A DNA stretch of 64,000 nucleotides from Chamaecrista fasciculata (lineage: Eukaryota > Streptophyta > Magnoliopsida > Fabales > Fabaceae), in the NCBI GenBank assembly GCA_003254925.1, contig QANZ01017167.1, forward strand, positions 160,617 through 224,616, given 5' to 3'. Made by a program: the position numbers and the translations under genes. The first letter of the stretch is position 1. The number at the start of each line of letters is the position of its first letter. The notes under the pieces are model-generated. The model searched no databases and had not been told where the DNA came from. It saw only the letters and a program-made list of their open reading frames with translations. Shown piece by piece: positions 30,187-43,000 of the stretch.

Positions 30187-33100
30187 ATGTCCCAGCACCA
30201 AGGGGATAATGCTAGATATATGGCAGATGAACATGAAATGGAAGATGTAGAAGACGATCTGGTTGATGAGTTTGTTAATAGAGAAATGGATGGTGCAGAG
30301 TCTGATGTTGATGAATATGATTACTCGGTCTGTAACTTTCTGTTTCTTTTATTTTTTTATACTTGTTACATCAACTTCAGTGAGTAGTGGAGTCGAATTG
30401 TCTTTTCTCATGATGTGTTGAGTGATGAAGCAAATGTAAGCTGTCTTCTGTTTCCTGTATACTTTTGGGGTTAACTTGGAAGTCCTGGTGCAGAATGGTA
30501 AGGTGGTTGACACTACAGCTGCTCAAGTTAGAAGAGGACAAGATATCCAAGGGATTCCTTGGGATAGGCTTAGTATTTCTAGAGAAAAGTATCGGAAAAC
30601 TAGGGTAGAACAATACAAGAATTATGAAAATGTGCCCCATTCAGGTGAAGAGTCTGGGAAGGTAATTGCTTCATCTTTTTATCTTTCTGGTAATTTTTGT
30701 GAAACACTGCTTTCATTAGTCATAAAAGTAACATGATTTGATCTGTCGGTACTTTGTGTCACTAACAGGATTGCCAAATTACTAAAAAGGGATACTCATA
30801 TTATGAATTCAGAAGAAATTCAAGATCTGTAAAGTCTACTATTCTTCATTTTCAGGTAAGTTAATTGCCTTTTTTTGTTTCTGTATATTTTGAAGGCAAT
30901 ATGTTGTGTTACATGATGAATTACTTACTGCATGCTACTTTGCACCATATGGCCGTATATTTTCTGTGATGTATCAAAGAACTAATTTACCAGAAACTTC
31001 TAAAATTTGTTAGCAATGTATACAGGAATAGAATATGGACGTGATTGAATCTTGTGTCGTAACTTAATGCTTCCTTAAATTGAAGTTTGATGGAATGGAT
31101 TATTGTGTGAAAACTTGACTAAAGAGGCATTGATATGTGGTTTTTGTGCTGCCTGAACTAAAATGTTTAAGCTGTTCCCGGACTTTCAACGGAAACTTTT
31201 CTCTGATGACAAATTCTATTCTGAAAGGCATATCATTAGTTCATTTGTGTTTAATTCCATGTACTTTTGGCTAAGGAAACTAATTAAGTGTCAAAACTGG
31301 TCTCAGCCTCATTGAAGAGGAAACACATGGTTAGAAGTTGTCCTGAGTCCCAACTGCTCACTCAATTCTCTTAAAGCCTAATCGCAATGAGTCGGATGAG
31401 TTGTTGCAATTTGTAATACTATGTCAGGGTACCAAATTATTCACACAAGTCATGAATCTTTCAACATTGAATGGCCCAAATGGGCTTTGGAGAGACTGAA
31501 TCTTATAGAGTTTATTTGACTCACTGACGTTATATATTTGTTTTGTCATGATGCAGTTGAGGAATTTGGTTTGGGCAACATCAAAGCACGATGTATACCT
31601 AATGTCACACTTTTCAGTAATTCATTGGTCGTCTTTGACTTGCACAAGATCAGAAGTGCTCAATGTATCTGGACATGTTGCACCATCGGAGGTGAGTGTT
31701 TCTTGCAGTAACTTCTTATTAATCTTTGACTTCAGTTTTTGATTCTTCAATTTCTATATTATGCTTTATGATGTTCAATCTTGTTCTTATTTGTCCATGT
31801 TTTCATTTTTCCATTCACAGAAACATCCTGGAAGTCTGTTGGAGGGATTTACACAGACTCAAGTTAGTACTCTTGCTGTAAAAGATAATCTTCTGGTTGC
31901 TGGAGGCTTCCAGGGTGAACTTATCTGCAAGGTAAAGTTATGTTTTGTTTGAAGTTTGTGTCGCCAGACTCTAATAGTATCATGAGGATAAAAGTATTTA
32001 ATAGACCTAGAAATATTTTTGATTGAAGTTTGGACTAGTAGATCTTTATTTTGTTCTATCTTTTGTCACTTCTGCATCTAGCATCTATTATATAAACTGT
32101 GATTTTTCCGGAGATAACATCTCCAAACCTGACTTTCTCTTAGTTTTACACTTACATTTTACCACTCTTGATGGATTTTTCTTCAGGAATGAGGAGTCCT
32201 GAAAGTCCTTATTTTCCTTCTTGCTGATTAATTTTGAAAGACTGATGAAACGTTGTGTTCTTTGTTGCTACTTGCTACTAACTAGTTGTAGTATTGCTCT
32301 TGAAAATTGTTATTAAGGTTTCAAAGGCTCCTTGTCAATTTAAATTTTCTCTGTACTTGAAGCCCTTGACCCCTGTGAACTTCCATGGTTCGACCCTTGA
32401 ATGCATGGCCCTAGGATTTGTTCTTTTGTAACATAAAGTAGCTGGGTTTCATGAGGATACTTGTTGTCGTAATGTGTCCCATGCCCCCCCCCCCCCCCCN
32501 ATTTATCACTCTTCCCTCAGCCAGTGAAGGTACCCCTTTTTTTTTTCGTCTAAATGATTTTGTATACATATATCTGGGCTTACTAAGGTTGTATATGAGA
32601 AGAACTTCCCAGCAAACATTTGTTCTTGATTGTACTTTGCTGTTAGGTAGTTTTTCAAAAACTGGACCGATTTATGGTTTGGAATTCGATGTGCAAGGAT
32701 GGATGATTATTGTAACTAACCTGTTTTTAATGTTGGAGGAATCCATATGTGATGTTACTCTTTCTCTTTGATTCTCCCTTGCTATTTTTCCATTCTAGCC
32801 TTAAAAACTTTCGGATGACTTTTTATTCATGTTACTTGTATTCAGTTGTTAATAAAGTAAAATCTCTATTAGATAACCATTTTTCAGAGTTCAGACTCTA
32901 CATGCTTTTGGTTGTAGTTTTTCTACCTTATTGCTACTATTCCCGCTTAAGTATGGATCTTGGTTTATACTCAACAGATATGGTTTTTTCTTTGGTCATA
33001 GTAGTGAAATGCTAGGTGGTGCAAGGGGCCAATGAAAACCCTTGAAAATGGCTTTTTTTATGTGGTGGGGTTACTGACACACCCATTATTAGTTCCTTGC

Positions 33101-34321
33101 ACCTTCTGAACATAATGTGTACTTGAGAACTTCTCCAACAGGTATTAAGATTTAATATTTGCTATTGTTATGCAGCACCTAAATCGGCCTGGTGTTAGCT
33201 TTTGCTCTAGGACAACTTATGAAGATAATGCTATCACCAATGCTGTTGAGATTTATCATAGTCCCAGGTATATAGGGTTTTTTATTTTTGGGTTCTAGTG
33301 GTATAGTCTAATTTTATATTATTTTATGCACAAAGTTTGATGAATATGGCTTCTGATATTCAGTGGTGCGGTTCATTTCACTGCCTCAAATAATGATAGC
33401 GGTGTTAGAGATTTTGATATGGAGAAATTCCAGCTTTCCAAGCATTTCCGTTTTCCATGGCCTGTGAATGTGAGTTCCATGAAGATTTTGTCCTTCTCTA
33501 ATTCTTTTTTTCTTGCCCATTTTGATACCTATATAGATAAATAACTATCTTCCTGTAATATTTATTATGTGATACTTTGGGATTATGTTTATAATGTGAA
33601 CAAGCCAGTTGGAGTCAAGATAGAATTTCAGTTGCATCAGACACTTATTAATTTTTATGCTCTCTTTTCCCATATTTTCTTCCTTTGCTTTCTTTCTCTG
33701 TGTATTGCAGCATACTTCCTTGAGTCCAGATGGTAAATTGCTTACAATCGTTGGTGACAACCCTGATGGCTTGTTGGTGGACTCACAAACAGGAAAGGTA
33801 TTAATCTACTTCACGTGCCTCAAACAAGTTATTATTTATTTTGTTGGGTTGTATGATGAGTGTCTATAATGAAAATTTTGGAATTTATAAATTTTGAAAC
33901 CTTGCAGACAATTGGGGCCACAAGTGGGCACTTAGATTTTTCATTTGCATCGGCCTGGCACCCGGATGGTGTTACCTTTGCTACTGGAAACCAGGACAAA
34001 ACCTGCCGGATCTGGGATGTGCGAAATTTATCCGAGTCAGTTGCTGTGTTGAAGGGCAATCTGGGGGCCATCCGTTCTATCCGGTATACTTCTGATGGCC
34101 GGTATATGGCAATGGCCGAGCCTGCAGACTTTGTGCATGTGTGTGATGTTAAAAGTGGTTATGAGAAGGAGCAGGAAATTGATTTCTTCGGTGAGATCTC
34201 AGGCATATCATTCAGTCCAGACACAGAGTCCCTTTTCATTGGTGTTTGGGATCGCACTTACGGTAGCCTTCTGGAGTATGGCCGAAACCGGAATTACTCA
34301 TACCTTGATACACTTGTCTAA
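30187..34321 (+). CDS. WD40-repeat family protein, 446 aa, eight coding exons
   Basis: Exons: 30187-30327, 30494-30661, 30769-30855, 31557-31691, 31821-31931, 33176-33267 plus 33364-33469 (split codon), 33711-33797 and 33908-34321. That is nine segments, with a phase break only at the sixth intron; all junctions are GT-AG and the sum is 1,341 bases with the stop. The N-terminus is acidic (EMEDVEDDLVDEF). Then comes the family signature IQGIPWDRLSISREKYR, then beta-propeller repeats (FTASNNDSGVRDFDMEKFQL; WHPDGVTFATGNQDKTCRIW; ISFSPDTESLFIGVWD), ending NRNYSYLDTLV. It matches the plant family annotated as uncharacterised WD repeat-containing protein C2A9.03-like. The molecular role is unknown; such propellers usually scaffold complexes. 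Three partial copies upstream are pseudogenes. Confidence 0.92.
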
Positions 34322-35207
34322 GGTCAATATAATGAATAATCTGTTACATAACATTTCGTGCAGTGAGATTAGTTGGTGAGTGTATAAATTGTGTTTCTGC
34401 AATTGTACCCGACTTGTTTTTATCAGTGGGGTGGGTTTCTATTATGGTGTTGAAAAAAGGAGGGAATGTACAGGGTGCTAGAAGGTGGAGTTCATAGTGA
34501 ACATGAAGATGAAATATACTTTTTATGTAATTGATTTTGAGTTGGTGAATGTGACATTGTGAATTTAGAAAATTTCTTTAAATGTTAATGTGTTGAGCAC
34601 AAGACAGGATGTCCCTTGACAAGGTCATTTAGTTGCGCAGTTGATTTTTTGCTTAAGCGTAACAGGGAAATGAAAATGAGAATGATTCTATGATAACTAA
34701 TAATAGCCTAAGTATGGCTTCTTAGTGCTTAAATGATTTTATGACTGATGCTTTTGTAACTGTTCAACATTTTATAGTTGGGTTTTTGAAATGAATCTGA
34801 TACATATTATGTTCTTAATGAAAGGTTTGATATAAATCAATCACGCAAAGTCCAGCAAACACAATTTTTCGTTATTTCTAGATGACTGACTATTTGGAGC
34901 ATGAAATTCATTTTCCTAACTTACAATTCTTTCTTATTTCGATATTTTTCTTTTCGAACTTACAATTTAGTTATATGACTTAAAAAAAGTCATTTATGCT
35001 CTTAAGTTCTAAACTGATTATTTATTTGATCCTTGAAACTTATTGTTAAAATTTAGCATTTTCTTCGATTATCTGTTTGAAGTTAACTTGTTAACGTCAA
35101 TTGAAGATTGAAAAATGGAAGTGGATACCCTGTATTCTTATTTGACATTTTTCTTTTTTCTTTTTAATGTATTTTAAAGAGATAAAAGAAGAGATAGAGA
35201 AAGAAAG
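34322..35207. other. 3' untranslated region and intergenic sequence
   Basis: The first 250-300 bases are probably 3' UTR of the WD-repeat gene (stop at 34,319-34,321). No other gene or terminal repeat is apparent up to the hAT derivative at 35,208. Confidence 0.45.
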
Positions 35208-35787
35208 CAGTGTTGTTAAAATCGGACCGGACCGGTTGAACCGTCAACAATCATTAGAACGAGTTGGTTCAACCTAAAAATCAAATTAACAGTTAGATCG
35301 GATTGGATCGAATATAACCGGGCAGAATCGTTGAACCAACGGTCCAATCGTTGAATCGGTGGTCCAACCGCCCTCCAATTTTTTATTTTCACATTTTAAC
35401 TTTTAAATAAAAAATTAATGAAATCAGATCTAAAGCTCACTTAATTTATTTTACTTTATAAAAAAATTGTTTGATTGAATAAAATTTATTATATTTAAGA
35501 ACCTATCTAGCTATATATGTATTATGTTGTGTTTATTTTATGTCTTTATGTTATTCTTGTAACGCCTTTTATTTCAGTTTAACAAAAAAAAATAGAAATG
35601 TTGAATTATTAATTTTAATTGTGTGTATATAATGTTTATATTTATATATAATAAAAGTAATCAATATTTATTATTTATTGCATCATCTGATTTGACCTAT
35701 GGTTTAACCGGTTAAATTGATTTAACCATGAATCGAATGCTTGTCTGAGTCATTGAACGGTTCAGTTCTGACAACATTGAAAGAAAG
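35200..35787. mobile_element. Non-autonomous hAT element, 572 bp, exact 8-bp target duplication
   Basis: The body is 35,208-35,779. The left end reads CAGTGTTGTTAAAATCGGAC; the right end on the minus strand reads CAATGTTGTCAGAACTG. AAAGAAAG flanks both sides (35,200-35,207 and 35,780-35,787), the 8-bp hallmark of hAT elements. Subterminal sequence is rich in ACCGG / CCGGT words. The ends match those of the transposase-bearing element at 40,026, which could mobilise it. It has no coding capacity. Confidence 0.85.
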
Positions 35788-35957
35788 TGTAAATCATGCA
35801 AAATAATAAATATATGAGATTCATATTTTCTCCCTCTATCTCTTTCTTTATCTCTCTAAATTGTATAAAAAATATAGAGGATAAAATGCAAAGGATTACG
35901 ATTCCTGAAAAATCTGATATGGAAATAGGGGTGAATTTAGCTTCGTTTTGTTAAAAC

Positions 35958-36258
35958 TAGGGTTGTTAAAACTGGACGTTCCGACCGGTTCAACCGTCAG
36001 CCAACCACTAGAATGAGTTGGTTCAACCTAAAAACCAAATTAGCAGTCAGACCAGATTGGACTGGATTTAATCGGTCAGAACCGTTAAACCGACGGTCCA
36101 ACCGCTGAACCGGTGGTCCAACCACTCATGAAAATATTTCTTTTTTCACATTTTAACTTTTAAATAAAAAAATTAATGAAATCATATTTAAAGCTCGCTT
36201 AACTTATTTTATTTTATAAAAAAGTATGTTTGATTTGCATGAAATTTATTATATGTAC
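35958..36258. mobile_element. Truncated second copy of the short hAT element
   Basis: The sequence follows the left half of the 35,208 element (GGTTGTTAAAACTGG, then the GACCGGTTCAACCGTCAG-type segment and the ATTTTAACTTTTAAATAAAA stretch) and stops near 36,258. The right terminus is missing and no flanking duplication was seen. Confidence 0.65.
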
Positions 36259-36259
36259 T

Positions 36260-37020
36260 AGTTCATAATTACTGGGGTTTTCAAGTCTATTTTTGACGTT
36301 ATGCAATAAATTTTTGCCGGTAAATTAAATAGCTTGGGATTTCGAATAAAATTCAATTTAATGACAATTTTTAAGAGACAAACTTGATATCAATCAAACT
36401 TTTATAGTTTTATGTATTATTTTTCCAGTTACTCTGATTTATAAACATATATTATTATAGTTATGTTGTAATTACAAATTTACAATCACATAACTTGTAC
36501 AGTAAATTTATAACAAAATATATTTTTTATTCAAAAAACAAATAAATATTATTTTTATATAACTGTCATCCAACTAATTTGGTTCTTGAAATATCATTGA
36601 GTTGATAACTCAATTCATGAAAAATTAAAATATATAATTTAATCTTTAAAAAAATTTAATAGTATACATTTTAATAATTTCTAAAGACTAAAGAGTAAAT
36701 CGTTTGATTTTTTTTTTAAAGATTAATGTGTATATTGTTTGGGTTTTTTAAAGACTAAATTGCATATTTCAATCTTTTAAGGATTGAATCATGAATTCGA
36801 TGACCTTTCAGGACCACATTTTTAGTTTATTCACTTTCTTTTCATCAAATTCCCCCACCAAAAAAAGAAAAAAAAAAAAAACCAATAGTCCCAACTCCAA
36901 AATGAAATCTTCATTTTTCCCTTGAATAGTTAAAACTTAAAACTTAAAAGGATATGGCCACCTCATTCCTTTTTCATATTTGACCCAATAACACAACCTC
37001 ACCAAAAATCTCCTAATCCA
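36260..37020. other. AT-rich sequence upstream of psaG
   Basis: No gene. The patch at 36,640-36,830 repeats TTTAAAGACTAAA-like words, in the style of the foldback elements elsewhere in the window. Confidence 0.4.
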
Positions 37021-37041
37021 CAACAAACCAATACCACACAT

Positions 37042-37049
37042 CCACGTCA
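37042..37049 (+). promoter_or_regulatory. ACGT-core (G-box-like) element upstream of psaG
   Basis: CCACGTCA lies 154 bases before the psaG start codon, in a pyrimidine-rich, TATA-poor leader. ACGT cores of this kind bind bZIP factors in many light-regulated plant promoters. Its function here is inferred from position only. Confidence 0.35.
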
Positions 37050-37202
37050 CCCCCCAAAATCTTCCCTTCATCACTCCCACACCTCACAAAACACATCCAC
37101 TTTATTAATTTCTCTCCACTACATACATACACAATCCTTCATCTTCTCACACAAAAATCACACACACAAATACAATCCACAAATCTCACCACGACGACGA
37201 CA

Positions 37203-37652
37203 ATGGCCGTCTCCTCCATGATCTCTGCCCCCACCTTCTCTCCGGCCACCGTGCGCTTCCAGGGCCTCCGCTCCCTCCCCAAATCCTGCCCTCCGGCGAC
37301 GGCGGCGAGCAGAAGATCCACGGCGGCGCGTGGGCTGTCGATCAAGGCGGAGCTGAATCCGTCGGTGGTAATAAGTCTGAGCACAGGATTATCGTTGTTC
37401 TTAGGGAGATTCGTGTTCTTCAACTTCCAGAGAGAGAACGTCGCGAAACAGGGCTTGCCGGAGCAAAACGGGTTGACCCATTTCGAGGCCGGCGATACCC
37501 GAGCCAAAGAATACGTTAGCCTCCTCAAATCCAACGATCCCGTCGGATTTAACATCGTCGATGTTCTTGCTTGGGGTTCCATCGGCCACATCGTCGCTTA
37601 TTACATCCTCGCCACCACCAGCAACGGCTATGACCCGAGTTTCTTCGGTTGA
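37203..37652 (+). CDS. psaG: Photosystem I reaction centre subunit V (PSI-G), chloroplast precursor
   Basis: A single exon of 149 aa. Residues 1 to about 49 are a Ser/Ala/Arg-rich chloroplast transit peptide ([19 protein letters not shown]). The mature part starts near AELNPSVV and holds two membrane helices ([37 protein letters not shown]) joined by a stromal loop with [12 protein letters not shown] and [13 protein letters not shown], ending YDPSFFG. The mature sequence is nearly the plant consensus. PSI-G sits at the edge of the photosystem I core in the thylakoid membrane and helps to anchor the light-harvesting antenna (Lhca1 side). Length and single-exon structure are normal. The ATG follows ACGACGACGACA, the only in-frame start before the transit peptide. 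A Mutator-like element begins 285 bases after the stop. Confidence 0.97.
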   Translation: MAVSSMISAPTFSPATVRFQGLRSLPKSCPPATAASRRSTAARGLSIKAELNPSVVISLSTGLSLFLGRFVFFNFQRENVAKQGLPEQNGLTHFEAGDTRAKEYVSLLKSNDPVGFNIVDVLAWGSIGHIVAYYILATTSNGYDPSFFG

Positions 37653-37927
37653 ATACCCGACCCGACCCGGATTGACCCTGTTTCGAATTTGCCTCCTCTA
37701 GCTGTATAGCTTCTTCTTCTCATTCTGATTCTTAGTTTTCTTCTTTGTCTAAGTTCTGTTGCTTTGATTTTTGGATATTGGTGTGAGAACCATCTCTGAG
37801 ATCAATGAAGAAAACAGTGGTTAATTTTCTTTCACTCTCTGCTTTTGTTTTTCTTTTGAATCTGCTGTGTATGATGATGATGATGATGTTTAGAATGAAG
37901 CAAACTGAATTAACGGAAAACATGAGT

Positions 37928-39204
37928 GTGGTTATGGGGAGTGGATCATCTCCCTTTGGTATTCTCTTCCTTTCTCTCCCTTTACTTTAATCTTGTCCAC
38001 TCAAAGCATCTAATGGTATGAGATGATGACACGTAACTGTTAGCCCCTTTATCTTTTTTTTTCTTTAGCTAGGTGTTGTCTGCTGCAAGTCCCTCAACCT
38101 CTCACATATGTGGTCTTCCAACTTTCAAACTATGTATGGTTATTTAATGTTTAAAATATGATGCTCTATGATGTGAAAAATAACTATTTAAAAAAAAGAC
38201 GATATATATAATATGATGAATGATTAATAAACTTTAAATTTAATATCATATTTTGTATTAGGGTTTTGCGTGCCCTAACGGGCACGTTTAGGGTACGTAA
38301 ATATGTATGTAAAATAAATTAGGTACCAAATCGTTGACTTAGTAAAAAAGAATGGACCAAATAATAAGTTTCCTTTTATTTTAATTACATGTAATATTTT
38401 TATCTTAGTATAGGTGGGAGAACGACCAGAAGGCTCCTCCCACATATAATATAGTATAGATATGGATATACAAGTTAAAAGAAACAAATTAATAATTTGT
38501 TTCCTATACTTTATTCAAGATTTTAGTTTAGTGCCTACATTTTTGTTTAAATTAGTCCCTATATCTTATAAATTTTTAAACTTTATTCCTTAATACTTAA
38601 TTATATATATATAATTACATTATTTTCTAAAAAATATTGTAAAAAAATAATACAGTATTAATTATTTTAAATTAAATATATTTTAGATAAACTATTAGGA
38701 TAAAATGACTAATTTATCTTAAATTAAATATAAATACATTATAATACAAATATTTTACTGTATACATTGATGATGTTTTATTTTTTTTAAACAATTTTGC
38801 ATAATTTATAAAAAAATTATTTTTTTAATTTTCCTTGAATATCTATATATAATATATAAAACATTAATTAAATATTTTTTTATATATAGATATAATATAA
38901 TAACTATTTAAAAAAAAATCCCACCGTCCTAAACAAATTTTCTCCCTGATGTTCAAGAACCTCACTATTGGATATGGTTGAGTTTTGCCATGGTTAAAAC
39001 ATTTAAGTGTTGGAGGATTCAATTCAGAGAGGAAAAAAAAAGGCAAGAGTTGAACTGAAAAGGCAAGTAAAAGGATGTCTTTATATAGAAACATGGTGAC
39101 GTGGCAAATTTTGAATCCATTAGATGCTTTTAATGGCAAGATTTAAGTAAAGGGAGAGAAAGGTAGAGAATTCCAAAGGGAGATGATCCACTCCCGTGGT
39201 TATG
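37928..39204. mobile_element. Non-autonomous Mutator-like element, 1,259 bp, perfect 9-bp target duplication
   Basis: The body is 37,937-39,195. Terminal inverted repeats of about 85 bp start GGGAGTGGATCATCTCCCTT on both strands. GTGGTTATG flanks it exactly at 37,928-37,936 and 39,196-39,204. Long TIRs and a 9-bp duplication define a MULE. The interior is AT-rich and encodes no transposase; it contains a scrap resembling the right end of the foldback at 24,837. It lies in or just after the psaG 3' untranslated region and could affect transcript ends. Confidence 0.9.
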
Positions 39205-39656
39205 CCTATAGATAGACTAATAACGAATTCAGATGTTGCTAATTAATTATGCAATTTACTTGAGTTGTGACCTTCCTAAGAGAGATACTTACACAATGGA
39301 GATATTTTTTTTTTACGTATTTTAAGTTTAATTATATTTTCATGAGAGTGGTGTTTTGTGATTTTAAATCAAAACTATCAAGAATTTGAGTTTGAATGTA
39401 TGCTTTGGAGTTTGGTCTTTGATCCAACTCACTTAAATTTTCAATAAATAATAATAAAATAACAGAATTTGAAATTAAGGAACTTTGGTTAGGGTGGCTG
39501 GGTCCAAAGTGGCATGAGAGATCTGTTCTTGAGACAAAAATAAATAAATAAATATATAAATAAAAAGGCATGAGAGATGATTGATGAGTTTCTAAACTAT
39601 AAGAGGTATACAAGAATTTGCTCAAATATATCAAAGGAAGTAGCAAGAAACCACTC

Positions 39657-39700
39657 TAAGAAATTAATTAATTTTTTTTGTCAAAATAAGAAATTAATTA
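39657..39700 (-). repeat. Micro-insertion with exact 14-bp flanking duplication
   Basis: TAAGAAATTAATTA is at 39,657-39,670 and 39,687-39,700. The 16 bases between are ATTTTTTTTGTCAAAA, the T-run lying next to the first copy. On the minus strand the insert ends TGAC plus A-run. Confidence 0.55.
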
Positions 39701-39889
39701 TTCAGTCTTTATAATTTATATAAAATTTTAAATTTAATTACTATATTTTGTAAATATTTAAATTTAAATGACTAACATTTAAGTTTGTGATAACATTGTA
39801 ATTGTTTGTTTAAAATTGACAAAAATAACATAATATGAAAAATTTCAATAGGCATATTAGTTTTTGACTTTGTTGTATATTAGTAGTTT

Positions 39890-39943
39890 AGTACTCGTAT
39901 ATAATAATTTTTTTTTTGAAAGGAGTACTGGTATATAATAATT
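39890..39943 (-). repeat. Micro-insertion with 20-bp flanking duplication
   Basis: AGTACTCGTATATAATAATT (39,890-39,909) recurs at 39,924-39,943 with one mismatch. Between are 14 bases, TTTTTTTTGAAAGG; on the minus strand the insert reads CCTTTC plus eight A. This is the longest duplication of the set. Confidence 0.65.
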
Positions 39944-40017
39944 AGTTATGTAGTTTTTTTTCTTTTTAATCTTTGACGTTATTATAAATTTAAAAGTATT
40001 AAAAATCATAGTTTAAA

Positions 40018-43000
40018 GGTAAAAGCAGTGTTGTCATAACCGAACCGGACAAAGACTCGGACAAGTGTTCGGTTCACGGTCTGATTGGTTAAACCGGTCG
40101 AACCGTTCGGTCGGACCGGATGACGCAATAAATAATTATTTTAAATATATTAAATATAAACCCTCTCAAGTTTCAACTTTCAAGTTCAATACACATAATT
40201 TTAAAGTTCAAAAGTACAAATTCATAGTTCAAAATCTAAAAGCAAACAACATTACATGACTTCTCAAATTTCAATTTTCAAGACTTGTTAAACTCAGGAG
40301 GATCTTGATCAAACCAAGCATGAAGTTCTTGATAATCGTCACTTTCACTATAACTTGTCGAATGTTCATGAGGAAATGAGTCCAAGTTGTGCTCTCTTTG
40401 ACTTGATTGTGCATTATTATTCTCATGGACATTATCTTCATCACCACAACAAACAAAATAAACCATAGAGAAACATTATAAGATTATATACAAACAAAAC
40501 CAACATGAACATATATTATGTAAAACATTATCTTACCTTCCTCAATTGAAATTTTCGGCAGTGCTTCTTGAGAATAGATCATATCTTCTGACTCATCATA
40601 AACAAGGAATGGAGTAGTATCTTCATCTGTGATCCAAAATTCAATATTTTCTATACTTGAATAATCAATTGGGTCCAAGTTGCTCCCTTTGTTAGCAGCA
40701 CTGAAAGTCAAAATAATCAATGAGAATTAAATATTAAATCAACACAAAGTCATAATTTAATTATTATGACAACAAACAAAATTTACTACTTGAATAAGAC
40801 ATACCAATTTTTCAATCTCAAATTATAATGAATATAAACAAGATCATTCAATCTTTGATGCTCCAATTTATTCCTTTTCTTGGTATGGATTCTTTCAAAT
40901 ACACTCCAGTTTCTTTCACAGCCAGATGAAGATGCAGTTTGACTCAAAAGACGAATAGCTATTTTTTGAACATTTGGAGAAATATAACCAAAGGTTTTCC
41001 ACCAATCATCTGTCATTATGAATCAAAATCAAATACTATGATTTCAATCACTAATAAGAAAACATATTAACATAAAGTATATTCAAAACGTAAAGAATAT
41101 TACCTGGCTTCATTTTAGTTGAAGCTTCAATAGCTAGGTCACTTTTAAAGACGTCTTTCATATCCCTATAAATCATACTTTCATTCACAAAGTCGGTCTT
41201 GCCAGAAGGAACTATGTTGTTCAAAATCCCAAGGAATCCATGCATAACCTCCGGCTTCTTAGAAAAGTGTTCCTGGTCATAATAAAATACTGGATTCAAA
41301 AGATATGAAGCAGCATGAATATTTTTTTGAAGTTGCCTATCCCACCGTTGCTTTATAATCTTAGTATAAGGCTTATACAAAGACTTTTTATTCCTGTAGA
41401 CATTCTTGATGGTTTTTCTTGCTCTGTACATGCCATCATACACATAGCCCAATGAAGGCCTATTATTAGCATCAACAATTTGTAACAAGCGTACAAGAGG
41501 TGCCACAATTTGAACAACAATTCCACAGTCATTCCAAAATTTGTTGTCTAACACAATAGTAATAACATCCTTTCCCTTTGGGTCTCTAGAGTATCTAGAA
41601 TCTGTAAAAGTCTTACTAGTCACCAAGGCTTGCAAGTCATGTTTATGCTCATGAATACTTTTCAATGCAATGAATGTAGTTGCAAATCGTGTTGGTCCAG
41701 GACGTATGATTTCTTTCCATCCATCTCTTTTCCTTAACCAAGCTAACAGATATCCATGATTGTAAACAAATTTTGTTATCTTTGATACACGTGTGGCTAG
41801 GCTACTGACGAATCCCATCTTGCCAATGTCTCCTAAAATCAAGTTCAAACAATGGGCAGCACAAGGAGACCAAAATATAGAAGGAAACTTGTCATTTAAC
41901 AATCTTCCAGCAGCTTTATAATTTGCTGCATTATCAGTCACAAAGTGTACAACATTACTTGCCCCAGCAAATTCAACCAGCTCAACAAACAAGTTACAAA
42001 GTGTTACCGCATCTTTAACAACATCAGAAGCATCAACAGATTTAACGAAAACAATTCCTCGAGGGTAATAGACAAGAAAATTGATTAATTTCCTATTATT
42101 TCTATCTTGCCAACCATCAACCATGATAGTACAACCAGTTTCAGACCAACTACCACGAATAACATCAACCAACAAGGTAACCTCCCTTTTCATATCAAGT
42201 AAAACATTGGTTCGTAAAGCATGATAAGTTGGACCTTTATATCCAGAACCAATGCTAGCAATAGCATCTATCATTTCCTGATAATAAACTGAATTAGCAA
42301 CATTCGTAGGAATGCAATTATCATATAAAAACCTGTCAATGGCCAAATCAACTCTTCTCATAGCTTCCTTTCCTGCCATTGAAAATCTGATTGATGGTTG
42401 AGCTCCAACGGTAGTTCTTGGTGCAAAAAAATTGCTTCCATCTTCAGTTGATTTTCTTTTGATCCCACTTTGACTAGAACTGATGGCTGCAGATTGAGTA
42501 ATATGTTGTACTGGAGGTTGCACTTCTGATGAGGCAACATTATCTTCTAAAACTTGCATGTCTGTCAAGTCATTTTGACCCTTATTTTTCCTCTCATCAA
42601 TTTCTTTCAAATTTTGTTGCATCTTGTATCGAACATCATAAGGCACTTTCTTACATCCTACTGCATCTCCCTTTTTTCCAGCAAGATGTTGTTTTATTCT
42701 ATGTATTCCTCCACCCTTAAATTCTTTCTCACAATACATGCATTTCCAAAATTTTCTCCCATTTGGATCAATCATCTCAATGCAATAATCCCAAGCAGGA
42801 TCTGCTCTTGCCTGGACAGATTGGGTAGATGGTGTAGCTGGTGTAGATGCAATTGATTGCTGTACAGATGAAGGGGATGTAGCCATTGTAATGTAATCTG
42901 TTACAAATAATTCTCTACCTTCTATGCCATTACAAATAACCAGGACAAATAACCAGCAAATAAACAACAAATATCAGATGAATACAGTCATATTTAATTC

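Larger units (their letters stand above)
39205..40017. other. AT-rich intergenic sequence
   Basis: No gene. Two micro-insertions (39,657 and 39,890) are the only structure I see. Confidence 0.5.

Noticed and set aside
32480-32500. C-homopolymer with N as a biological feature
   Set aside because: It looks like a sequencing or assembly ambiguity within a WD-gene intron; the other N bases (19,698 and 61,857) are also ambiguous calls.
37139-37591. 150-codon open frame opposite psaG
   Set aside because: It is the complement of a GC-rich transit-peptide region; psaG itself matches a known protein over its full length.
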